From Fidelibacterota bacterium (GTDB lineage: Bacteria; Fidelibacterota; Marinisomatia; SCGC-AAA003-L08; D37C17): DNA of 6,153 nt. The stretch covers positions 1 to 6,153 of the forward strand of contig PAJD01000014.1 of the NCBI GenBank assembly GCA_002705605.1, written 5' to 3'. Shown here piece by piece: positions 1-5,665 of this stretch. Both the position numbers and the translations under genes were made by a program. Each line of letters begins with the position of its first letter. Position 1 is the first letter of the stretch. The notes beneath the pieces are model-generated. The model was given only the letters and a program-made list of their open reading frames with translations, ran no database searches and was not told the DNA's origin.

Positions 1-71
1 CCTAAAACTGTCATGATTAAACCTGATAGCCCCTTAAAGAAGCCGTTCATGTACTTAAATACTCCGTCCAT
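1..71 (-). CDS. N-terminus of an unidentified protein, cut by the window edge
   Basis: An ATG at 71-69 on the minus strand opens 23 full codons plus a glycine codon (GG-) that is cut at the left edge. The visible residues begin MDGVFKYMNGFFKGLSGL and continue IMTVLG. They form an amphipathic or hydrophobic stretch rich in Phe, Gly, Leu and Met, which could be the start of a first membrane helix, although no complete helix is visible. A TAnnTTTG box lies 31 bases upstream of the ATG, which supports this as a true start. I do not recognise the family, and too little is present to assign a function. Confidence 0.55.
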   Translation of the reverse strand, partial: MDGVFKYMNGFFKGLSGLIMTVL

Positions 72-73
72 AA

Positions 74-250
74 TTTAAAATAATTTGGTTAATACTGAGA
101 GCAAACTTAGAACATAATTTGCTTGATGCTAAAATAGTTGATGAAAAATCTTTTGAAAACTACATTTCTTATATGTCTGATTTTTTTAAGTCACAATTAT
201 CTTTAAATAAAAGGAAATCAAACAGTTATATTTATAATACTAATAATTAA
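74..250 (+). pseudogene. Start-less open frame, possible remnant of a gene 3' end
   Basis: The frame is open for 58 codons between a TAA at 71-73 and the TAA at 248-250. It has no upstream ATG or GTG; the only internal ATG is at about codon 37, and the best alternative start is a TTG at 119, giving 43 residues. The translation is protein-like and hydrophilic, with segments such as DEKSFENYISYMSDFFKSQ and a Lys/Asn/Ser-rich tail. A stop-free run of this length is uncommon in DNA this AT-rich. The left end overlaps the leader and promoter of the leftward gene. It could be the 3' tail of a gene whose 5' part was lost, a small TTG-start protein, or chance. No family is recognised. Confidence 0.25.
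102..109 (-). promoter_or_regulatory. Putative Bacteroidota -7 box (TAAGTTTG)
   Basis: Read on the minus strand, the bases are TAAGTTTG, an exact match to the TAnnTTTG -7 consensus of the Bacteroidota primary sigma factor. It would give a short leader of about 20-25 bases before the ATG at 71. I see no TTG at the usual 17-23 base distance upstream, so only half of the promoter is supported. The box lies inside the start-less open frame on the other strand. Confidence 0.4.
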
Positions 251-268
251 ACCATTAAAATTATTAGG

Positions 269-293
269 TTTTTAAACAAAAAATTGTTAAAAA
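269..293. repeat. AT-rich inverted repeat (hairpin) in the left intergenic gap
   Basis: TTTTTAAACAA (269-279) pairs with TTGTTAAAAA (284-293) around an AAAA loop, with one unpaired base in the left arm. It lies about 70 bases beyond the stop of the leftward dehydrogenase gene and 18 bases beyond the stop of the start-less frame. It may help to stop transcription from either side, but it is almost entirely A/T and no clear T-run follows on the plus strand. The gap from 72 to 365 otherwise holds only the putative -7 box, the start-less frame and the hairpin at 336-353. Confidence 0.25.
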
Positions 294-335
294 TTACAAA
301 AAAATATAACATGCTGATAATCAATACGTAAAGTT

Positions 336-353
336 GTTTTTATTGCTAAAAAC
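336..353 (-). terminator. Possible weak terminator hairpin after the leftward operon
   Basis: On the minus strand, 12 bases past the TAG of the dehydrogenase gene, GTTTTTA and TAAAAAC form a perfect 7-bp stem closed by GCAA, a GNRA-type tetraloop. A competing outer pairing also exists: AGTTGTTTT (332-340) is the exact complement of AAAACAACT (359-367), whose last two bases overlap the stop codon. The stem is poor in G/C and the sequence that follows has only short T-runs, so this is at most a weak intrinsic terminator or an RNA 3'-end stabiliser. Confidence 0.35.
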
Positions 354-365
354 AGAACAAAACAA

Positions 366-1073
366 CTAATTTATATCAACATCTCGAATTGAGAGTATAT
401 TTTGATGATATTTAGTATGATTTTGGATAATATAAAGCAATTTTTGAGCTACAGTACTGGTGTTTTCTAGCTGATTATTATTGTAATAGTTGGTGAATTT
501 GCTTAAAAGGGGGAATAAATTAACATCTGCGTCTCTTATTTCTGCCTGCATTCTAGTGTCAACTATACCTGGGGAAACAGAGAAGACAGTTAAGTCTCTA
601 TGTTTTTCTTCAGTGATAACATGTGTTAGTCTATCTAGTGCTGCTTTAGTTGCACAATAAGTACTCCAAGAAGCAATAGCATTTTTACTCGCCCCAGAAC
701 TAATATTAATTATCAATTTTTTGTTTTGATTAAAGCGACTAATAAATAGAGCGCATAATATAGTAGGAGATATAATATTAAGATTATAATCATTAATAAT
801 ACCTGTATGATCTTTAAGATGCAAAGGCATAATTTCACCAATGGTAGCTGCATTATTTATAAGTAGCACTTCAGCATTACCAACCTTTGGAAAAGAGAGT
901 TGTTTCACCTCTTTTAGGTTAGAAAGATTGATTCTAGTAAAAGTAAAATTTTGATGTCTAATAGTATTTGTTCTTGAATATCCAAATACAATATAATTCT
1001 CACTAAGCAGCAGTTCAGTAATTGCCTTACCAATTCCTTTACTGGATCCTGTTATGAAAGCTACTTTATGCAA
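366..1073 (-). CDS. Short-chain dehydrogenase/reductase, YueD (benzil reductase)/sepiapterin reductase-like
   Basis: A 235-residue cytosolic NAD(P)H-dependent oxidoreductase of the classical SDR family. The cofactor loop TGSSKGIG is at 8-15, with R34 after the second strand favouring NADPH. NNAA is at 73-76, the structural Asn at about 99, and the catalytic Ser126, Tyr139 and Lys143 show the expected spacing of 13 and 4 residues. SPG is at 167-169. The segments around ISSGASKN, WSTYCATKAALD and DTRMQAEIR resemble Bacillus YueD, a benzil reductase, and more distantly sepiapterin reductase; the natural substrate is unknown. The start is TTG at 1073-1071: the codon before it is the TAA of the upstream gene, and the next Met is residue 82, well past the cofactor loop. 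The zero-base junction implies translational coupling to the PLP enzyme. The family call is firm; the subfamily is inferred from remembered sequences. Confidence 0.9.
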   Translation of the reverse strand: MHKVAFITGSSKGIGKAITELLLSENYIVFGYSRTNTIRHQNFTFTRINLSNLKEVKQLSFPKVGNAEVLLINNAATIGEIMPLHLKDHTGIINDYNLNIISPTILCALFISRFNQNKKLIINISSGASKNAIASWSTYCATKAALDRLTHVITEEKHRDLTVFSVSPGIVDTRMQAEIRDADVNLFPLLSKFTNYYNNNQLENTSTVAQKLLYIIQNHTKYHQNILSIRDVDIN

Positions 1074-2219
1074 TTACAACTTCGCTAATGATTGCTCTAA
1101 ATCCTCAATTAGATCAGAAATATCCTCTATACCAACACTTAAACGAATTAAGGAATCAACTACACCAGTTTTCTCTCTTTCTTTTTTTGGAATTGCAGCA
1201 TGAGTCATGCTTGCAGGATGACCACATAATGATTCTACACCCCCCAAACTTTCAGCAAGCGTAAAATAATGCATATTTGAAACTACAGTTATAGCATCTT
1301 CTAACCTATTACCTTTAATATTGAATGAGACCATCCCTCCAAAATTATCCATTTGTGTTTTAGCAATTTCATGATTTGGGTGTGTCTTGAATCCTGGCCA
1401 ATAAACACTATCAACTTTTGAATGATCTTTTAAGAAACGAGCAATTAGTTCTCCATTTTCACAATGTCTTTGCATTCTAAGGTGTAGAGTTTTTATGCCT
1501 CTCAACACTAAGAACGAATCCATAGGGCCTGGAACAGCTCCACATGAGTTCTGAATAAAAGATAATTTTTCGGCTAAGGCATCATCTTTACAGATGGCAG
1601 CTCCCATTACTACATCAGAGTGACCTGCCATATATTTAGTAAGAGAATGCATAACAATATCAGCCCCTAAGTCTAAAGGCCTTTGCAAATAAGGAGTAGC
1701 AAAAGTATTATCCACCACAAATGTGAGACTGTTCTTTTTTGATATCTCAGCTAAGGCCGTAATATCAATAATATTTAGCATTGGATTTGTTGGGGTCTCT
1801 GCCCAAAGCATTTTAGTATTCTTATTTATAAAAGATTCTATTTTTTTAGAATTTTCCATCCCAATAAAGTGAAATTTGATCCCGTAATTTGCAAATATTT
1901 TAGTAAAAACCCGATAAGTCCCTCCATACAAATCATTAGTAGAGATCACTTCATCACCAGGAGAGAGCAATTTAATGATAGCATCAATAGCTCCCAGTCC
2001 ACTCCCAAAACAAAGTCCAAATTTTCCGTTTTCTAGAGATGCTAAATTTTGTTCTAAGGCATGCCTTGTTGGGTTTCCTGTTCGTGAATATTCATATCCT
2101 TTATGATCTCCAGGAGATGCTTGAATATATGTTGAGGTTTGATAGATTGGCGTCATTATTGCTCCAGTTGTTGGATCGGCCTGCTGCCCTGCATGTATTG
2201 TTTTTGTTCCGAATTTCAT
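1074..2219 (-). CDS. Cystathionine gamma-lyase / gamma-synthase (Cys/Met metabolism PLP enzyme)
   Basis: A 381-residue cytosolic PLP-dependent enzyme, the usual length for the family. The neighbour-subunit phosphate motif YEYSRTGNPT is at 42-51 (Tyr44, Arg46). Tyr98 stacks on the cofactor and Asp170 lies in VVDNTFATP. The Schiff-base Lys195 is in HSLTKYMAGHSDVVMG, the SLGGVESL motif is at 324-331, and the carboxylate-binding Arg359 is in LIRLSVGIED. Such enzymes either make cystathionine from an activated homoserine and cysteine (MetB) or cleave it to cysteine (MccB/CGL). The active-site signatures are shared. The overall wording, especially LAESLGGVESL and the C-terminal region, reads closer to gamma-lyases such as human CTH, so I give no symbol. 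ATG at 2219 fits the family N-terminus. It is first in the leftward operon, with a -7 box 26 bases upstream. Confidence 0.93.
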   Translation of the reverse strand: MKFGTKTIHAGQQADPTTGAIMTPIYQTSTYIQASPGDHKGYEYSRTGNPTRHALEQNLASLENGKFGLCFGSGLGAIDAIIKLLSPGDEVISTNDLYGGTYRVFTKIFANYGIKFHFIGMENSKKIESFINKNTKMLWAETPTNPMLNIIDITALAEISKKNSLTFVVDNTFATPYLQRPLDLGADIVMHSLTKYMAGHSDVVMGAAICKDDALAEKLSFIQNSCGAVPGPMDSFLVLRGIKTLHLRMQRHCENGELIARFLKDHSKVDSVYWPGFKTHPNHEIAKTQMDNFGGMVSFNIKGNRLEDAITVVSNMHYFTLAESLGGVESLCGHPASMTHAAIPKKEREKTGVVDSLIRLSVGIEDISDLIEDLEQSLAKL

Positions 2220-2244
2220 TTTTTTTGGTTTAATTTTCTTTAAG

Positions 2245-2252
2245 CAAAAGTA
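2245..2252 (-). promoter_or_regulatory. Putative -7 box (TACTTTTG) for the PLP enzyme-dehydrogenase operon
   Basis: The minus-strand sequence TACTTTTG is an exact TAnnTTTG match, ending 25 bases before the ATG at 2219, so the leader is very short and A-rich. That leaves no room for a riboswitch. I see no clear TTG element at the usual upstream spacing. Confidence 0.5.
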
Positions 2253-2275
2253 TTAAAAGTTGTGGCATTAAATTT

Positions 2276-2283
2276 TACTTTTG
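2276..2283 (+). promoter_or_regulatory. Putative -7 box (TACTTTTG) for the EamA transporter
   Basis: The plus-strand sequence TACTTTTG is an exact TAnnTTTG match, ending 16 bases before the TTG start at 2300. The transcript leader would therefore be about ten bases or less, close to leaderless. A TTG lies upstream at 2260-2262, but the 13-base gap is shorter than the usual 17-23, so the -33 element is uncertain. Confidence 0.45.
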
Positions 2284-2299
2284 TTTAAAAATACCACAA

Positions 2300-3205
2300 T
2301 TGAATAAAAATGTTTTAGCACACATATCATTAATTTTTGCAAATTTAATTTACGCAATCAATTTTACGTTTGCTAAGGATGTAATGCCTAATTTTATTAT
2401 GCCTTCAGGCTTTATCTTACTAAGAGTTATTGGGGCACTTTTTTTATTCGCTCTTTCCTATTTTTTATTTGTTAATGAAAAAGTAGAAAGGAAAGATATT
2501 TTGCGATTAGCAATATGTGGGATTTTTGGAGTTGCAATTAATCAACTCTTTTTCTTCGAAGGACTTAACTTAACCACCCCTATAAATGCCGCAATTGTAA
2601 TGACAATTAATCCCATTTTAGTGATTTTGCTCTCCTTCTTCATTATAAAGGAAGCCATAACTTTCAGAAAAAGTTTGGGAGTCTTATTAGGATTAACGGG
2701 AGCAGCTATACTTATTTTAAAAGGGGGTAGTGTTGATTTCTCTTCGAATCACCAAACAGGAAATTTATTTGTATTCATTAATGCCTCTAGTTATGGTTTA
2801 TATTTAGTTTTTGTAAAACCACTAATGCAAAAATACCACTTAATTACAGTTTTATTTTATGTCTTTGGTTTTGGGCTTTTGTATGTAACGCCTTTCGGAC
2901 TTAACAGCTTAATGAATGTAGAATGGGCGATTATCCCATCTAATATTTATTTAGAGATTGCTTTTGTGGTGTTTTGCACAACTTTTATTGCCTATTTACT
3001 GAATTCATTAGCATTAAAACAGCTAAGCCCAACTACCGTGAGTATTTATATTTATTTACAACCTATTTTAGCTTCAATATTTGCTATTTCCTGGGGAGCG
3101 GACTATCTGGATAAGGAAAAAATTATAGCAGCGTTATTTATTTTTTTAGGTGTTTATTTAGTAAGTGTTCGTTCATTAAAGCAAAGGAAAGACAAACTTT
3201 CCTAA
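2300..3205 (+). CDS. EamA-family (DMT superfamily) ten-helix transporter
   Basis: A 301-residue inner-membrane protein with about ten hydrophobic helices arranged as two EamA repeats. Repeat 1 ends with the family hallmark EGLNLTTPINAAIVMTINP (87-105) and a charged KE at 117-118. Repeat 2 carries the matching LALKQLSPTTVSIYIYLQP (237-255) before a helix running to about 290. The tail RSLKQRKDKLS is positively charged, which fits a cytoplasmic end. Members export amino acids, metabolites or drugs; the substrate cannot be read from sequence. The start is TTG at 2300: the first helix begins at about residue 5, no ATG or GTG is seen just upstream in frame, and the next in-frame Met is residue 29, inside or after helix 1. 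It is transcribed divergently from the cystathionine enzyme, so a sulfur amino-acid or related substrate is a guess from position only. Confidence 0.9.
   Translation: MNKNVLAHISLIFANLIYAINFTFAKDVMPNFIMPSGFILLRVIGALFLFALSYFLFVNEKVERKDILRLAICGIFGVAINQLFFFEGLNLTTPINAAIVMTINPILVILLSFFIIKEAITFRKSLGVLLGLTGAAILILKGGSVDFSSNHQTGNLFVFINASSYGLYLVFVKPLMQKYHLITVLFYVFGFGLLYVTPFGLNSLMNVEWAIIPSNIYLEIAFVVFCTTFIAYLLNSLALKQLSPTTVSIYIYLQPILASIFAISWGADYLDKEKIIAALFIFLGVYLVSVRSLKQRKDKLS
3185..3203 (+). terminator. Hairpin across the stop of the transporter gene, possible terminator
   Basis: AGGAAAG (3185-3191) pairs perfectly with CTTTCCT (3197-3203) around an ACAAA loop. The last paired base is the first base of the TAA stop (3203-3205). 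The following bases, AAATTTGTAAAAATTTT, contain only broken T-runs, so termination would be weak. The -7 box of the next operon starts at the final base of the hairpin. It could instead protect the 3' end of the transporter mRNA. Confidence 0.35.
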
Positions 3206-3210
3206 ATTTG
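3203..3210 (+). promoter_or_regulatory. Putative -7 box (TAAATTTG) for the yicC-gmk-nadD operon
   Basis: TAAATTTG is an exact TAnnTTTG match whose first three bases are also the TAA stop of the transporter gene. The ATG of yicC follows 15 bases after the box. No TTG is present at the expected upstream spacing, so this promoter call is tentative; read-through from the transporter is an alternative. Confidence 0.35.
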
Positions 3211-3225
3211 TAAAAATTTTATAAG

Positions 3226-4128
3226 ATGATACAATCTATGACAGGCTATGGAAGAGCCGAAATTAATCTGGAAAACACAAATTTTACTATTGAAGTGAAA
3301 TCACTTAACTCGAAACACATAGATACTAATATAAAGATGTCATCTATATATAGAGACAAAGAAATTGGGCTTAGAAATTTAATTTCAGAAAAGCTGCAAA
3401 GAGGAAAAATTGAGCTTTCAATTTGGAGGGGAAAATCAGCATCTTCCTCCAATTATACTTTGAACAATGAAGTAATCAAAGGGTATTATCAGGAAATATT
3501 AAAATTAGGAACCGATTTGAATTTAAAGAATACTTGGAGCTTCAATTTTTTTAGATTAAATCAGCCTGAAATTATTCCAGCGTTATTAAAACTTCCTGAT
3601 GCAATCCAAAAAGGAGAAGAAGAAGCAAATGAAAATGAATGGAATGAAATACAGAAAGGAATAGATGCTGCAATTGCCGATTTATTAAAATTTCGCTTGG
3701 TTGAAGGGGAAAAATTAGAAACAGACATCCAGTCCAGAATACATAAACTTACTGAATTACTACAAGATATTGCTCCTTTTGCAAGTTCAAGAATTGAAAA
3801 AACAAAGGCCTCATTAAAAGATAAACTGGTAGAAATATCAAGTAATAATATTGATAAAAACAGATTTGAACAAGAATTAATTTATTATTTAGAAAAACAA
3901 GATATAACAGAAGAACAAGTAAGATTAAATGCACACCTAAATTATTTTAGAGAAACAATGGGTTCAGACTCTCAAAATGGCAAAAAGTTAGGATTCATAA
4001 GTCAGGAAATAGGCAGAGAGATCAATACGATTGGCTCTAAATCTGCGGATGTGGATATGCAAAAAATTGTGGTACAAATGAAAGATGAATTAGAAAAAAT
4101 CAAGGAACAGCTTTTAAATATTTTATAG
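3226..4128 (+). CDS. yicC: YicC/YloC-family endoribonuclease
   Basis: A 300-residue cytosolic protein, close to the usual 290 residues. The family N-terminus SMTGYG is at 4-9, followed by EVKSLNSKH at 23-31. The C-terminal domain (DUF1732) is complete: DITEEQVRL (226-234), GKKLGFISQE (252-261) and REINTIGSK (264-272), ending in a charged helix (EKIKEQLLNIL). The middle, about 130-225, is rich in Glu and Lys and probably helical or coiled. Members are reported to be RNA endonucleases; E. coli YicC affects turnover of the small RNA RyhB. The ATG at 3226 places SMTGYG at its normal distance from the N-terminus. It is first in a tight operon, and its TAG overlaps the GTG of gmk by one base. Confidence 0.95.
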   Translation: MIQSMTGYGRAEINLENTNFTIEVKSLNSKHIDTNIKMSSIYRDKEIGLRNLISEKLQRGKIELSIWRGKSASSSNYTLNNEVIKGYYQEILKLGTDLNLKNTWSFNFFRLNQPEIIPALLKLPDAIQKGEEEANENEWNEIQKGIDAAIADLLKFRLVEGEKLETDIQSRIHKLTELLQDIAPFASSRIEKTKASLKDKLVEISSNNIDKNRFEQELIYYLEKQDITEEQVRLNAHLNYFRETMGSDSQNGKKLGFISQEIGREINTIGSKSADVDMQKIVVQMKDELEKIKEQLLNIL

Positions 4129-4691
4129 TGAAAAAACTAATTGTTATATCAGCACCATCAGGAGCAGGAAAAACTTCAATTGTCCATTATTTACTAAAGA
4201 ATATACCAGAGCTTTCTTTTTCAATTTCTGCCTGTAGCAGAGAAAGAAGAGTTGATGAAATTAATGGTGAAGATTATTATTTCTTAGGGATTGATGACTT
4301 TAAAAATAAAATACAAGAAGATGCTTTCTTAGAATGGGAAGAAGTATATAAGAATCAGTTTTATGGAACACTAAAATCAGAGCTAAAAAGGATCTCGAAG
4401 CAAGGCAAGATATGTATTTTTGATGTAGATGTAGTTGGAGGATTAAATATAAAAACACAATATCCTAAAGAAAGTTTAGCTATTTTCATCATGCCTCCAT
4501 CAGTAGATACATTAAGAGAAAGGTTAAGGCATAGAGGCTCAGAGTCTAAAGAAAGTTTGGAAATTAGAATAAATAATGCAGGACAGGAAATTGCAAGACA
4601 TAATGAATTTGATATAGTAATAGTAAATGATGATCTTAATATTGCCTGCCAAGAGACGAAAGAAGTAATTACAAATTTTATAAACTCTTAA
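4128..4691 (+). CDS. gmk: Guanylate kinase (GMP + ATP to GDP + ADP)
   Basis: A 187-residue cytosolic nucleoside monophosphate kinase needed for GDP/GTP and dGTP supply. The P-loop APSGAGKTS is at 9-17. The GMP-binding segment runs from about 31 to 52, with Ser34, Arg38, Arg41 and Tyr50 at the same positions as in the yeast enzyme as I remember it. Glu69-Trp70 and YGT (79-81) follow, then DVDVVGG (99-105) and a lid with RLRHRGSES (132-140) and RINNAGQEI (147-155). One oddity is Cys36-Ser37 where most members have Thr-Thr. The start is GTG at 4128, whose G is the last base of the yicC stop (TAGTG), an arrangement that suggests translational coupling. No better start exists before the P-loop. 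The family and function are clear. Confidence 0.96.
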   Translation: MKKLIVISAPSGAGKTSIVHYLLKNIPELSFSISACSRERRVDEINGEDYYFLGIDDFKNKIQEDAFLEWEEVYKNQFYGTLKSELKRISKQGKICIFDVDVVGGLNIKTQYPKESLAIFIMPPSVDTLRERLRHRGSESKESLEIRINNAGQEIARHNEFDIVIVNDDLNIACQETKEVITNFINS

Positions 4692-4693
4692 AG

Positions 4694-5263
4694 ATGAGAA
4701 TTGGATTATTTTTTGGAAGTTTTAATCCTTTGCATATAGGACATAAAATTATCGCATCATATATGGTAGAGTTTTCAGATCTAGATAAAATAATGTTTGT
4801 GGTTTCTCCTCAAAATCCACTGAAAGAAAAATCGTCTTTACTTGAACAACATCATAGATTAATGATAATAAGAATGGAAATTGAAGATAATGCAAAGTTA
4901 CAAGTTTCAGATATTGAATTTAACATGCCTCAACCATCTTACACAATTGACACATTGATTAGATTAAAAGAAAAGTATCCTGAAAATGAATACGCACTTA
5001 TAATGGGCTCAGATAATCTGAAAAATTTGCATAAGTGGAAGAGTTATCGGCAAATCTTGGAAAGCTATTGTATATATGTATTCCCAAGACCTGGATTTAA
5101 AATAAATGGAACTCATGAAAATATACATATAGTAAAAAACGTTCCTCAAATGGAAATATCAGCTTCATTTATTAGAGACTCTATAAAGCAAGGAAAAGAT
5201 GTTTCTTATTTAATGCCAGAGAAGGCTTGGAAATATACTGATGAAATGAACTTTTATAGATAA
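4694..5263 (+). CDS. nadD: Nicotinate-nucleotide adenylyltransferase
   Basis: A 189-residue cytosolic enzyme that joins nicotinate mononucleotide and ATP to give deamido-NAD and pyrophosphate (EC 2.7.7.18), common to de novo and salvage NAD synthesis. The nucleotidyltransferase motif GSFNPLHIGH (8-17) carries the catalytic His14 and His17. SPQNPLK (38-44), GSDNL with the following LHKWK (105-116), and ISASFIR (155-161) are the other family signatures and include the nicotinate- and ATP-binding regions. The length is typical. The ATG lies two bases after the gmk stop and puts the first strand (MRIGLFFGSF) at the N-terminus, as expected. The stop abuts the next ATG (TAAATG). All key motifs are intact. 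Confidence 0.96.
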   Translation: MRIGLFFGSFNPLHIGHKIIASYMVEFSDLDKIMFVVSPQNPLKEKSSLLEQHHRLMIIRMEIEDNAKLQVSDIEFNMPQPSYTIDTLIRLKEKYPENEYALIMGSDNLKNLHKWKSYRQILESYCIYVFPRPGFKINGTHENIHIVKNVPQMEISASFIRDSIKQGKDVSYLMPEKAWKYTDEMNFYR

Positions 5264-5665
5264 ATGGATTTCAAAAAAAAAATAATTCTTTTTATAAGCT
5301 CAATATTTCTTTCAGCGTGTAGTATGCAAATGGAAGTTAATATTACAAAAGATGATAAGAATGAAGAAAGGGGAGCAGGAATTATTGTAGAAAACACAAA
5401 ATTAAAAACATACAAAGGATGGTGGGTTTATGGAGAAGGTCAGCATATTTTTAAAGATGAAGAAACCCTTGATGAATATAATCTAGAATTCCCATATGAA
5501 GACATGAAAGAGTTAAGTGCATTATATTTAGCAGTTTGTGAGATGGAATATTTTCCAATGGAGTGCGCTATGAAAGGATATATACAGAAAAATATTTCTG
5601 CAAAACAAAACACCCTTTTAGTTTTAGATTTTGAAATCCTCTATATAGAAGGTTGCGGAGAATAA
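5264..5665 (+). CDS. Small predicted lipoprotein of unknown function
   Basis: A 133-residue protein with a lipoprotein signal peptide: positive DFKKK (2-6), a hydrophobic core (7-15) and the lipobox LSAC, with the acylated Cys at 19. It should be anchored in the envelope, probably facing the periplasm or the outer-membrane surface. The mature part starts with a charged linker (KDDKNEERG, 29-37). Next comes an aromatic segment KGWWVYGEGQHIF (51-63) and an acidic stretch (DEETLDEYNLEFPYED). Cysteines lie at 92, 101 and 131, with the last two residues after C131 being Gly-Glu. Overall it is acidic and beta-rich in appearance. I do not recognise a named domain. Its ATG directly follows the nadD stop, so it is probably translated with the operon even though its role seems unrelated to NAD synthesis. 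Confidence 0.85.
   Translation: MDFKKKIILFISSIFLSACSMQMEVNITKDDKNEERGAGIIVENTKLKTYKGWWVYGEGQHIFKDEETLDEYNLEFPYEDMKELSALYLAVCEMEYFPMECAMKGYIQKNISAKQNTLLVLDFEILYIEGCGE

Larger units (their letters stand above)
2239..2289. repeat. Imperfect inverted repeat spanning the divergent promoters
   Basis: TTTAAGCAAAAGTA (2239-2252) and the complement of TACTTTTGTTTAAA (2276-2289) match at 13 of 14 positions, with 23 bases between the arms. Each arm contains the -7 box of one divergent gene. A second, shorter mirrored pair, TTGTGG (2260-2265) and CCACAA (2294-2299), overlaps the same region. The symmetry follows partly from two back-to-back -7 boxes, but it extends six bases outside them, so an operator is possible though unproven. 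Confidence 0.45.

Noticed and set aside
2039..2233. A 64-codon plus-strand open frame
   Set aside because: It lies opposite the well-supported PLP enzyme gene and resembles no known protein; it is a shadow of that coding sequence.
2220..2280. A possible SAM or other riboswitch ahead of the cystathionine enzyme
   Set aside because: The leader after the -7 box is only about 20 bases of A-rich sequence, too short for any known SAM riboswitch, and shows no conserved helices.
3246..3452. A 68-codon minus-strand open frame
   Set aside because: It is antisense to the conserved N-terminal domain of yicC and has no promoter or family features.
3749..3934. A 61-codon minus-strand open frame that looks hydrophobic
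   Set aside because: It is antisense to the Lys/Glu-rich middle of yicC; antisense of such codons naturally reads as Leu/Phe-rich.
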